Positions 1 through 5,962 of a DNA stretch of 8,126 nucleotides are shown piece after piece. Origin of the DNA: an uncultured Spirochaetaceae bacterium (GTDB lineage: Bacteria > Spirochaetota > Spirochaetia > Sphaerochaetales > Sphaerochaetaceae); assembly GCA_946410375.1 (NCBI GenBank), contig CAMKAB010000032.1:1-8126 (forward strand). Direction: 5' to 3'. The position numbers were made by a program, and so were the translations under genes. How positions within the stretch are numbered: position 1 is the first letter of the stretch; each line of letters begins with the position of its first letter. A model generated the notes under the pieces. It did not search any database and had not been told where the DNA came from. It saw nothing but the letters and a program-made list of their open reading frames with translations.

Positions 1-649
1 CCGTGAGCGCAATGAGGTCGCTAAGCCAGTATCCCGCGTTCACCCTTGCAAGAGCCGAGAAGTTCGCCCTCGTCTCATCGCTCATGAAGCGAAGGTCAAG
101 CCCGCAGCCTAAATCTCCGTCCATGAAGAACTTAGGCGTGAAGTAATAGCTAATTCCTCCAAGAGCCGTGAACGAGAGAATGTGATAGCGGTCGTAGTCC
201 TCATACTTGAAGTTGTTGTACCCCACTTCAAGACCCGCATTGAAGAGCCCGAAGCTGTAGCGATAGCCCGCGTTCACTCCGAATCCGTACTTTGAATTAA
301 ACGTGTCCTTGTTATGCAACGTGATGTGCTGGAACGCATAAGGGTTTGCGTTCACCGTGATGAAGTGATGGCAGATTTCATACTCGGCGTCCTTTGCGTC
401 CGCCGCCGCATTCTCCGCCTTTTCCAAGGCTCCTTCTCTCAGATTTTCCGCATTCTCCGCTGAAACGTCCGCGCTCGCGACTTCCGCCGAAACAGCGTTT
501 TCCGCTTCCGTCGCCGTTAAAGTAGCAGCATTTTCCGCACTTTTCTGCGCATTTTCCGCCTGTACGGCAACGTCTTTCGCCTCTTCGGCAAAGACCGCTC
601 CGCTCAGCAAGACAAGAGCTGCTAAAATCAATAAAAGTGTCTTTTTCAC
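1..649 (-). CDS. Outer-membrane beta-barrel protein with signal peptide and Ala-Glu-Asn-rich coiled spacer (3' end missing at left edge)
   Basis: Reading on the minus strand from a GTG at 649 gives 216 open codons to the window edge. The start is fixed by GGAGGTG at 653-660, a few bases upstream. Residues 1-21 form a signal peptide (MKKT, a Leu/Ala core, then cleavage after AVFA). Residues 22-89 are almost only Ala, Glu, Asn, Asp, Ser and Lys, with AEN at 31, 38, 49, 64, 67 and 78, and are predicted helical. From residue 90 on, alternating aromatic/hydrophobic and polar residues with Gly and Tyr (for example GYRYSFGLFNAGLEVGYNNF and ISYYFTPKFFMDGDLGCGL) look like successive outer-membrane beta strands. 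The protein should be exported and inserted in the outer membrane, with the helical part in the periplasm. The substrate and exact family are not recognised. Composition is clearly more G+C-rich than the intergenic DNA upstream. Confidence 0.82.
   Translation of the reverse strand, partial: MKKTLLLILAALVLLSGAVFAEEAKDVAVQAENAQKSAENAATLTATEAENAVSAEVASADVSAENAENLREGALEKAENAAADAKDAEYEICHHFITVNANPYAFQHITLHNKDTFNSKYGFGVNAGYRYSFGLFNAGLEVGYNNFKYEDYDRYHILSFTALGGISYYFTPKFFMDGDLGCGLDLRFMSDETRANFSALARVNAGYWLSDLIALT
383..586 (-). repeat. Degenerate AEN-coding repeat in the barrel gene
   Basis: The stretch coding residues 22-89 contains six GCGGAAAAT/GCGGAGAAT-type units, seen on the plus strand as recurrent ATTTTCCGC/ATTCTCCGC. 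The AEN triplets are spaced 7, 11, 15 and 14 residues apart, plus one immediate repeat (AENAEN). These spacings suit a mixed heptad/hendecad helix rather than a simple tandem array. Confidence 0.6.
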
Positions 650-674
650 TCTACACCTCCATATCCATATATAT

Positions 675-707
675 AAAAAAATGCCGAACGCAAAACCTGC
701 GTCCGAC
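675..707 (-). terminator. Rho-independent terminator or attenuator in front of the barrel gene
   Basis: On the minus strand GTCGGACGCA (707-698) pairs with TGCGTTCGGC (692-683) over ten positions including two G.U pairs, with a GGTTT loop. It is followed by one A and seven Ts (681-675). It lies about 15 bases before the Shine-Dalgarno site of the barrel gene and 12 bases after the stop of a possible 19-codon ORF. It therefore either ends an upstream short transcript or acts as an attenuator for the barrel gene. Confidence 0.6.
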
Positions 708-733
708 TATAGTGTATATCACATCTTTTTCAA
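706..733 (-). promoter_or_regulatory. Possible promoter of the barrel gene
   Basis: On the minus strand TTGAAA (733-728) is followed after 16 bases by TATAGT (711-706). The predicted start of transcription, near 699, falls inside the terminator hairpin. RNA from this promoter would lack the 5' arm and escape termination, whereas RNA from further upstream would carry the full hairpin. Confidence 0.4.
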
Positions 734-778
734 TTCATATATATTCATATATATAGTTCTATATGTTATACTTTTCAT
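719..778 (-). CDS. Possible 19-residue leader peptide or small protein
   Basis: An ATG at 778 opens a 19-codon frame (MKSITYRTIYMNIYELKKM) ending in TGA at 719. The upstream DNA has two Shine-Dalgarno-like sites, AAGGAGG (796-790, 11 bases from the ATG) and AAAGGA (789-784, 5 bases), which are unusually good for a chance ORF. The peptide is rich in Ile (four, three as the rare codon ATA) and Tyr (three TAT codons) and has no membrane segment. Twelve bases after the stop an intrinsic terminator begins, then the barrel gene. This is the arrangement of a leader peptide with an attenuator, but no competing antiterminator hairpin was found by eye. The DNA is very AT-rich, so chance remains possible. 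Confidence 0.35.
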   Translation of the reverse strand: MKSITYRTIYMNIYELKKM

Positions 779-793
779 AAGTTTCCTTTCCTC

Positions 794-823
794 CTTATAG
801 GATTTGCAATTTCATAATATCAA
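794..823 (-). promoter_or_regulatory. Possible promoter of the short leader ORF
   Basis: On the minus strand TTGATA (823-818) is followed after 18 bases by TATAAG (799-794). The -10 overlaps the distal AAGGAGG site, so a transcript from here would have to rely on the proximal AAAGGA. In such AT-rich DNA the match carries limited weight. Confidence 0.28.
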
Positions 824-843
824 GATTGGAAACCTTTTTCTTT

Positions 844-899
844 ATATCATAATGGGGAATTTAATTTTACAACTTTCAAATAACAAGGAATTATGATAT
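844..899. repeat. 10-bp inverted repeat upstream of the barrel gene
   Basis: ATATCATAAT at 844-853 is the exact reverse complement of ATTATGATAT at 890-899, with 36 bases between. A related TCATAATATCA lies at 812-822. The set could be binding sites for a regulator or the base of a long hairpin. No protein-coding frame covers it. Confidence 0.4.
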
Positions 900-1008
900 T
901 TCTTTTGACTTCAAAATAAAAAAAATCATTATAAACTAAACGCCTCTTCAAACTTTATTCCCAAGGTCTCTTTTAGTTTTTCAAATCCATAAACAAAGCT
1001 ACCTTGAA

Positions 1009-1043
1009 TTAAAAAACACCCTGCACTTCTCTGTGCAGGGTGT
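1009..1043 (-). terminator. Rho-independent terminator of the LRR-peptidase lipoprotein gene
   Basis: ACACCCTGCAC (1016-1026) and GTGCAGGGTGT (1033-1043) are perfect 11-bp complements around a 6-base loop. On the minus strand the stem is followed by a run of Ts (1016-1011) and TTAATT. It lies 40 bases downstream of the stop codon of the lipoprotein gene and is a textbook intrinsic terminator for it. Confidence 0.92.
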
Positions 1044-1082
1044 GCGTCGTTCGAATGCCTTTACAAGTCAACTCTTCCAGCC

Positions 1083-3422
1083 TTAAATATAAAGCACATA
1101 AGCCTCAAGGTTGGAAGCATCCGATGTAATCTTTATCTTGTTCGGAAGGTCTTTCCACTTGATGAAGGATATACACCCGTCTTTTATTGTCACGTTGCCA
1201 TTCTCTATGATTGTGTTTTCGTTATAATTCGCATTAGCATTTGAAGAATCTTCCACCACTGCATTGAAATAACGTCCTTTAGTCTGACTCTCTTCGTCGT
1301 AATTAAACAGACTTTCGTTAGAAAGGCTCCAGTCTCCCGTATAGCTCAGAGGAGTCGCATAAACGCTGTCTCCGGCAACCGATGCAAACAGGTGCAACAA
1401 ATAATCCCTATAAAGCTCGGAAAAAGTCTTTCCCGTAACGTTTTTCACAATCGTGTTGAGGTCGTCAGTTGATTCAACATAGTTAGCGAACTTCACCAGG
1501 ACATCATTTCCCAAAGTCTCTTTTATGTAAATGAAGAACATAGGAGCCACGGCGTAGCTTATGGAGCTGTCCTCCTCTGTAGAGCCATTAATCTCAGGCC
1601 CCACCGAGTTTGCCATGTTAATCCAGTAAGAAATAAACCCGAGATTTCCGTCTTTTTCCGGCTCGGTGAGCAGGAACGAAGCGCTTTCCGCCGTGCCTTC
1701 CGCCCAGAACAGAGGTCCCGGGCCCAATCCTCCGGTCTCCTCGGTTTTTTGATAAATATTTGCATCCATGAGATAGTGGAAATATTCATGTATGAACGTT
1801 TTGCATATCTCTTTGCACGCTTTGTCCACGAAATAATTAGGATCAGCGTACTCGGTACCGTTCAACTTTGCCTCAGTGTATTCTTCATGCAAATACTGAC
1901 TGAAATTAAGCGTCACATATTCCAAATACCTGGTATTCACAAAGAACATATCCGCTTCATTGGATTGGGGATTAAAATCAACATCATAATCTCTGATATG
2001 GGAATTGTAGTACACGCCAACCGTGCCGGATGCGCTAAACCCTCCGTTGTATCGCGCCTGCTGGTCTCCGAAATCGGAGAAAATTACATGGAAATACCCC
2101 GTCTCGTCAACATCATACTCAGACAAGCCGTATTTTTCCCTTTCTTCTTTCAACCGTTCCGTGCTGAACATCTCGCTCAACTTGCCTATGATATAATCAT
2201 AATCCAGTTTTTCTGTTCTGAATTTGCCGTCAGCATCATCATACTGCTCTAACCCGGTTTCTCCGTGAGCCTTAGCCTCATTTTCGATAAAGAACAGAAG
2301 CTTATTTGTTTCGTTTGAACCCAAATAAGTTATGTCCTTAACAGCTACATCGTTTCCATACGGAACAAAAACAGATGTACGGCTGGTCTTTATCTTTTCA
2401 AGCACCACGTTGCCGTTCGTATCAACAGGAATGAGTCCGCTCACTGTCCGACGTCCCATGCTCATCCCTAAAGATGAGCTCTTTGAAGCCTCTATTTTCG
2501 CAGTTGCGACGGCTCCGCTTCCGAATGTCTCGGGAATGTTCAAAATCAGAGTATACGGGGTTCTGCCCTGAGGGATATCCAGCGTATTTTCCTCACCGAT
2601 CTTCAGCTTCTTGATATACTTGCCGTTTTCCCACTTTGTCGGCGTCGTGTCGGTATTTGACGTATCGGTTGCAGACGTGTCTGTTGAAGTTGTGTCCGTA
2701 GGCGTGGTATCCGTACCCGTTGTAACGTCCGTGCCGGTTGTATCTGTAGACGTGGTGTCCGTGCCGGTTGTATCGGTTTTTGTGGTATCTGTCTGAGTGG
2801 TATTCGTACTTGTTGTATCTGTAGACGTGGTATCTGTTTTTGTCGTATCGGTCGGAGTTGTGTCCGTAGGAGTGGTGGAAGAATCCTCATCTTTAATAAA
2901 AGGCTTCAGTTCCTTCTTGTACTCCTCTTCTTTATCTGACGGATATGTAAAGCTGCCTTCTTCGTTGAAAACAGCAGGAAACGCCGTTTCCGCAACGCTC
3001 GGAACGTTTTCCGAATAGAACTCAATGCTTACAAGATTCACCGCGGTTCTGAAAACATTTTCTCCTATGGATTTCAGCGACTTGTCAAATATAAGTTCCC
3101 TAAGTGTTTCATTTATGGAATCATCAACCTGTCCGGAAATCGACTCCACGTTAACAAATTCAAGACCCTTTATCATCTTTCCTGCAAAGGCCTTCTTTAA
3201 TGAATTGAAATCTTCCTGCTTAATAGTGCCGGAAGACAAATTAAAACGTGTTTTTGTCAAACCTGAAAGAGTCTTGGAAGAACCTTCAGTATAGACATTA
3301 ATGTAATAAGGACTGTTTCCGTTCTCCATTAGTTTGCTTGTGTCAACCTCATCTCCGCAGGAAACAAGCAAAACAAACAATGCTGATATGCAAAGCACCA
3401 GACTTATTATCTTTTTTTTCAC
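1083..3422 (-). CDS. Lipoprotein with LRR segment, Thr/Asp-rich linker and HEXXH zinc-metallopeptidase domain (M30-like)
   Basis: A 779-residue surface lipoprotein. The start is a GTG at 3422, supported by AAAGGAGA at 3436-3429. Residues 1-21 are a signal peptide with lipobox LVSC, giving lipidated Cys22. Residues about 86-150 resemble a BspA-type leucine-rich repeat (LKSIGENVFRTAVNLVSIEF). Residues 182-262 are a TDTT(x) repeat linker. Residues about 270-360 look like a beta-rich domain. The peptidase core is HEYFH (His545, Glu546, His549), followed by LFWAEGTAE, where Glu575 is the likely third zinc ligand; this spacing and the WAEG motif fit gluzincins of the M30 (hyicolysin) type. It should act outside the cell on host or microbial proteins, with the LRR part perhaps binding a target. 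The gene is flanked by its own promoter and terminator, so it is monocistronic. The peptidase call is firm; the family number is less sure. Confidence 0.85.
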   Translation of the reverse strand: MKKKIISLVLCISALFVLLVSCGDEVDTSKLMENGNSPYYINVYTEGSSKTLSGLTKTRFNLSSGTIKQEDFNSLKKAFAGKMIKGLEFVNVESISGQVDDSINETLRELIFDKSLKSIGENVFRTAVNLVSIEFYSENVPSVAETAFPAVFNEEGSFTYPSDKEEEYKKELKPFIKDEDSSTTPTDTTPTDTTKTDTTSTDTTSTNTTQTDTTKTDTTGTDTTSTDTTGTDVTTGTDTTPTDTTSTDTSATDTSNTDTTPTKWENGKYIKKLKIGEENTLDIPQGRTPYTLILNIPETFGSGAVATAKIEASKSSSLGMSMGRRTVSGLIPVDTNGNVVLEKIKTSRTSVFVPYGNDVAVKDITYLGSNETNKLLFFIENEAKAHGETGLEQYDDADGKFRTEKLDYDYIIGKLSEMFSTERLKEEREKYGLSEYDVDETGYFHVIFSDFGDQQARYNGGFSASGTVGVYYNSHIRDYDVDFNPQSNEADMFFVNTRYLEYVTLNFSQYLHEEYTEAKLNGTEYADPNYFVDKACKEICKTFIHEYFHYLMDANIYQKTEETGGLGPGPLFWAEGTAESASFLLTEPEKDGNLGFISYWINMANSVGPEINGSTEEDSSISYAVAPMFFIYIKETLGNDVLVKFANYVESTDDLNTIVKNVTGKTFSELYRDYLLHLFASVAGDSVYATPLSYTGDWSLSNESLFNYDEESQTKGRYFNAVVEDSSNANANYNENTIIENGNVTIKDGCISFIKWKDLPNKIKITSDASNLEAYVLYI
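2637..2879 (-). repeat. 15-bp minisatellite encoding the TDTTx linker
   Basis: About sixteen imperfect copies of a 15-bp unit encode five-residue blocks such as TDTTP, TDTTK, TDTTS and TDTTG, with one six-residue block (TDVTTG) and a substituted TNTTQ. Because the unit is a multiple of three, copy-number change would alter linker length without breaking the frame. The Thr-rich linker probably holds the peptidase away from the membrane and could be an O-glycosylation target; the last point is inference. Confidence 0.85.
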
Positions 3423-3444
3423 ACCAAATCTCCTTTAACCTCAG

Positions 3445-3473
3445 ATAATACCTTATAAAAACCCTTTCCGCAA
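3445..3473 (-). promoter_or_regulatory. Likely promoter of the LRR-peptidase lipoprotein gene
   Basis: On the minus strand TTGCGG (3473-3468) precedes TATTAT (3450-3445) by exactly 17 bases, and transcription would start near 3438, just upstream of the AAAGGAGA ribosome-binding site. The -35 is a weak match and the -10 a good one. Confidence 0.5.
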
Positions 3474-3540
3474 CTTCTTATTTTATCAATTATTCACGTG
3501 GTAATCAAAAATAATAATTCCTCTTTTTTAAGACAAAAAT

Positions 3541-3576
3541 CGATAAATTGATCATAAACCATATCAATAGATATCG
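3541..3576. repeat. AT-rich imperfect hairpin between divergent genes
   Basis: CGATA plus ATTGAT (3541-3552) pairs with ATCAAT plus TATCG (3563-3576), with a one-base versus three-base interior loop and a 10-base apical loop. It sits in the 474-bp gap between the minus-strand lipoprotein and the plus-strand GyrI-like gene. No T-run follows it on either strand, so it is not an intrinsic terminator; it could be a regulator site. The rest of the gap (3474-3735) shows no coding frame that I can support. Confidence 0.3.
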
Positions 3577-3642
3577 TACAATACGGTTCGCAACCCGGGC
3601 TTAAAAAAACGTTGAAAACTCCAAATCAAACGAAAAAATCAT

Positions 3643-3668
3643 GTCTGCAAAGCTTAAGCAGGCTTTTT
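3643..3668 (+). terminator. Weak terminator-like hairpin
   Basis: GTCTGC (3643-3648) pairs with GCAGGC (3658-3663), including one G.T pair, around a 9-base loop, followed by five Ts. No gene is visible upstream on the plus strand, so it might end a short unannotated RNA from the intergenic region or be accidental. Confidence 0.25.
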
Positions 3669-3735
3669 GAATTTTAAAGAATAACGTCTAAAACTTGTCT
3701 TTCTCCTAAAACAATGATGATAAGAAAAAAATCCC

Positions 3736-3764
3736 TTGTGAGTATGCGAAGCTACGATTATCAT
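3736..3764 (+). promoter_or_regulatory. Possible promoter of the GyrI-like gene
   Basis: TTGTGA (3736-3741) is followed after 17 bases by TATCAT (3759-3764). A start near 3771 gives a leader of about 125 bases before the ATG at 3897. Its position inside the possible N-terminal extension argues that translation starts at the downstream ATG. Confidence 0.4.
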
Positions 3765-3896
3765 AAATATGAATCATTTCAGCAGAATGAAAAAATATTA
3801 AATTATTTGATTTTGATACACGAGCATAAGGGGCTGGTGAATACACCATATTGTAGCGGGCAGAGTTGTTCCTCTTGGTTGTTTAAGGAGTTGATT

Positions 3897-4529
3897 ATGG
3901 CATTTGATTTCAAGAAAGAGTATAAGGAGTTTTATCTGCCCCCAAGCAGACCGGAAATTGTTACCATTCCGTCATTTAATTTTATTGCGGTAAGAGGGAA
4001 AGGGAATCCTAACGAGTCTGACGGAGAGTATTCAAAGGCGCTGAACCGGCTGTACGGAATTGCTTATACAATAAAGATGAGCAAGAAGGGCAGCCGTCAA
4101 ATCAAGGGCTACTTTGACTATGTCGTTCCGCCTCTTGAAGGATTCTGGTGGCAAGACGGCACGGATGGTGTGGACTATACCAGAAAGGAGAGCTTCAACT
4201 GGATTTCCATTATCAGGCTTCCGGATTTTGTAACCAAAGAGGACTTTGATTGGGCTGTTTCAGAAGCCTCGCGCAAGAAGAAGGATGATTTCTCAAATGT
4301 CGAGTTTCTGACTATTGAGGAGGGGCTTTGTGTGCAGTGTATGCACATAGGACCATATGATGATGAACCTGCCACAGTGGATCGTATGCATGCATTTGCA
4401 GAAGAACAAGGGTATGAACCTGATTTTTCAGACAGGAGACTGCACCATGAAATCTATCTTAGTGATCCGCGCAAGATTGATCCGGAGAAGATGAAGACTG
4501 TGATCCGGCATCCCGTCAGAAAAAGGTAA
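3897..4529 (+). CDS. GyrI-like small-molecule-binding domain protein (COG4832 type)
   Basis: A 210-residue cytoplasmic protein starting MAFDFKKEYKEFYLPP. The frame is open 61 codons further upstream, but AAGGAG at 3885-3890, six bases before the ATG at 3897, decides the start, and family members begin at this point. Family landmarks in order are RGKGNPN (33-39), YGIAYTIKM (53-61), YVVPPLEGFWW (75-85), HIGPYDDEPAT (150-160) and HHEIYLSDPRK (183-193). The fold is the SHS2-repeat GyrI/SbmC ligand-binding module without any DNA-binding domain. Some members of this superfamily hydrolyse cyclopropane-bearing DNA alkylators such as yatakemycin and so give protection; whether this protein does so cannot be told from sequence alone. 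It appears to be transcribed alone; no clear terminator follows it. Confidence 0.9.
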   Translation: MAFDFKKEYKEFYLPPSRPEIVTIPSFNFIAVRGKGNPNESDGEYSKALNRLYGIAYTIKMSKKGSRQIKGYFDYVVPPLEGFWWQDGTDGVDYTRKESFNWISIIRLPDFVTKEDFDWAVSEASRKKKDDFSNVEFLTIEEGLCVQCMHIGPYDDEPATVDRMHAFAEEQGYEPDFSDRRLHHEIYLSDPRKIDPEKMKTVIRHPVRKR

Positions 4530-4978
4530 AGGAATTTCAGAGAGAAAGGCTATGACTTACGAATACAGGCTTGGAGTAACGAATAGAAATGCCTTCACAT
4601 ATAAAGACGGACAGTATCGCCCTCTCTGAAGCCTTGTCTCCGCTTGTCTCTTCACCGGAAGCGGCGCCTACGTCCTGCGTCGTCAGTCGTTTGTACCGTA
4701 ACTTGTCGAGCGCGTCTGAAGCTTTTGAAATAAACTCCCTCAGAAAGATCTCCTTATGAAAATATAAAGTGAATAATCAAATTCAAAAGCTCTGAAAGTC
4801 TGTTTTAAACTGCTTATTTTGAATATATGCCTCTTTTATTGTTCCCTCCAGACCGCGAATCCGGCTACGTAAGGACGTTGTCCTATGTCCAAAGCTTCCA
4901 TGACTAGACAACGGGAAAAGGATCAAAAACATTACCCGGTCCGCAACAAATCCGTAAGCTTATCCTGCCGAATCAGCC

Positions 4979-5015
4979 GCCTCAAGCAGAAAGCAAATCC
5001 GCTTTTGTCCGAAGC
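4979..5015 (+). repeat. 37-bp direct repeat, copy 1
   Basis: This segment, beginning GCCTCAAGCAGA and ending TCCGCTTTTGTCCGAAGC, recurs 68 bases downstream at 5047-5083 with three mismatches clustered at 4991, 4993 and 4995. Because 68 is not a multiple of three, the two copies lie in different plus-strand frames. Confidence 0.85.
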
Positions 5016-5046
5016 AGTTTCCACGATACGATGAGCAATATTCCAA

Positions 5047-5083
5047 GCCTCAAGCAGACACCGAATCCGCTTTTGTCCGAAGC
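5047..5083 (+). repeat. 37-bp direct repeat, copy 2
   Basis: Second copy of the element at 4979-5015, with 34 of 37 bases identical. In both copies the repeat codes for LKQxxNPLLSEA in the frame of the short ORF that covers it. Confidence 0.85.
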
Positions 5084-5172
5084 GCAGTACCGAAAGAGCC
5101 ATAAAAAAGCGCGTCCCTATCAGAAACACAAATCTGTTTCTTAATAAAACCATTTAATTTTGTTGCAATACC

Positions 5173-5210
5173 GGTATAATTACTTATATAAATTCCACGA
5201 ACCGACAAGG
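5173..5210 (+). repeat. Duplicated leader element, upstream copy
   Basis: GGTATAATTAC, then an AT-rich spacer, then ACGAACCGACAAGG. The same element lies at 5236-5272 with one base deleted and three substitutions. This copy keeps TATAAT but lacks the TG of an extended -10, and its AAGG leads into CACC rather than a ribosome-binding site. Confidence 0.85.
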
Positions 5211-5234
5211 CACCGACACCGGAGTCTCAAGGCT

Positions 5235-5243
5235 TGGTATAAT
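5235..5243 (+). promoter_or_regulatory. Extended -10 promoter of the duplicated-domain lipoprotein gene
   Basis: TGGTATAAT is a perfect extended -10 (TGnTATAAT), which can work with a poor -35; none is obvious upstream (the DNA 17 bases before is GACACC). Transcription would start near 5250, giving a 30-base leader that carries AAGGAG at 5269-5274. Confidence 0.55.
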
Positions 5244-5272
5244 TACATATTAAATTCTACGAACCGACAAGG
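5236..5272 (+). repeat. Duplicated leader element, gene-proximal copy
   Basis: Second copy of the element at 5173-5210. Here the conserved ACGAACCGACAAGG runs into AGAG to make the Shine-Dalgarno site of the lipoprotein gene, so the copy contains both the -10 and the ribosome-binding site. The upstream copy looks like a duplication of this promoter-leader block. Confidence 0.85.
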
Positions 5273-5279
5273 AGAGAAA

Positions 5280-5927
5280 ATGAAAAACACATCTGCTTTT
5301 TGCACAAGTAAAAACAAAACGGAGCGCATTTGCGCATATTCAAAACTCATCAAAGCAGTTGCAACTCTTCTGATTGCGGCAACAATGTCGTTTGCGCTCA
5401 TGTCCTGCGTATCAACAGACAACAAAAAGCCTTCTCTTCCTAACTTGGAAGGAAAAACGATTGGTTACTTGATGACTTTGGACATCGAAAACGCGTTCTA
5501 TGTCCTCACACCTGATCAATGCGTATACAACTTTACCTACGATGGAATCCCGTACAAAGCCATAGCTCCTTTCAAAGGCGATTTTAACAACCAGCCGGAC
5601 GTTTTTGAAGACGGATACGAAGAAAAAATGAAAGAGATCATATCACCTTTGGAAATAGCGTCCGTAAAAGATTTCTCCGCATTGCTTATTCCGCGTGCCG
5701 AACTTGATTCCTACAAAGGGAAAAAGTGCGATTCCCTGCTTAAAGCGGGATTTGAATACACCGGGCACTTTGCATCCGAGGAAACACTTTGCTACTACAT
5801 GAACAAAGGCGGGGTTGACTATATAGTGGAATGCAGGGAGATTATCAAAGACTTTGATTTGGATATGGAAGCTCTTCTGCCGACATTTACCATAAAGAAC
5901 ATAAAGGCCGAGGGGGTTTCCCTGTAG
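5280..5927 (+). CDS. Lipoprotein of unknown function with an internal domain duplication
   Basis: A 215-residue protein. The frame is open 40 codons further upstream, but AAGGAG at 5269-5274 and the promoter place the start at ATG 5280. It has a long charged n-region (residues 1-25), a hydrophobic stretch (26-40) and lipobox ALMSC with Cys43, so it should be exported and lipid-anchored. Residues 56-97 (LEGKTIGYL...VYNFTYDGIPYKA) and 145-186 (YKGKKCDSL...CYYMNKGGVDYIV) align as two copies of a roughly 42-residue alpha/beta unit with a GK, a leucine-rich helix, and a Y-x3-x2-G-x-x-Y hairpin. The intervening part (98-144) is acidic. I do not recognise the family. It stands alone between its promoter and a convergent terminator. 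Confidence 0.8.
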   Translation: MKNTSAFCTSKNKTERICAYSKLIKAVATLLIAATMSFALMSCVSTDNKKPSLPNLEGKTIGYLMTLDIENAFYVLTPDQCVYNFTYDGIPYKAIAPFKGDFNNQPDVFEDGYEEKMKEIISPLEIASVKDFSALLIPRAELDSYKGKKCDSLLKAGFEYTGHFASEETLCYYMNKGGVDYIVECREIIKDFDLDMEALLPTFTIKNIKAEGVSL

Positions 5928-5962
5928 AGAAATCTATTTTGTTAGCTGGCTCTCAACGATGG

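Larger units (their letters stand above)
4530..5172. other. Gene-poor region with direct repeats and only doubtful short ORFs
   Basis: No convincing gene lies between the GyrI-like stop and the duplicated leader of the next lipoprotein. Short plus-strand frames exist at 4552-4629 (25 residues, opening MTYEYRLGVTN, 22 bases after the GyrI-like stop), 4589-4759 (56 residues), 4885-5034 (49 residues) and 5031-5144 (37 residues). A 73-residue minus frame at 4932-5153 has no Shine-Dalgarno site. AGCTTTTGAA (4720-4729) is the exact inverse of TTCAAAAGCT (4782-4791). The stretch may be gene remnant plus a dispersed repeat. Confidence 0.5.

Noticed and set aside
1749..2252. 167-residue plus-strand frame opposite the peptidase domain
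   Set aside because: Antisense shadow of a well-supported gene; no family motif and no ribosome-binding site of note.
2611..3018. Plus-strand frames rich in VVSV repeats
   Set aside because: They are only the reverse complement of the TDTT-coding minisatellite.
3714..3896. 61-residue N-terminal extension of the GyrI-like protein
   Set aside because: No Shine-Dalgarno site precedes 3714, a promoter-like pair lies inside it, and AAGGAG sits six bases before the ATG at 3897, where family members start.
4589..4759. 56-residue plus-strand frame after the GyrI-like gene
   Set aside because: The nearest GGAG is 12 bases away and the peptide shows no domain, signal or membrane segment.
4979..5083. 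Possible CRISPR array
   Set aside because: Only two imperfect repeat copies with one 31-bp gap, no further copies and no cas genes.
4932..5153. 73-residue minus-strand frame across the 37-bp repeats
   Set aside because: No Shine-Dalgarno site before its ATG, no recognised domain, and its open state is explained by the repeat composition.
5160..5279. 40-residue N-terminal extension of the plus-strand lipoprotein
   Set aside because: It covers the duplicated promoter-leader block and would precede an otherwise normal signal peptide; AAGGAG directs the start at 5280.
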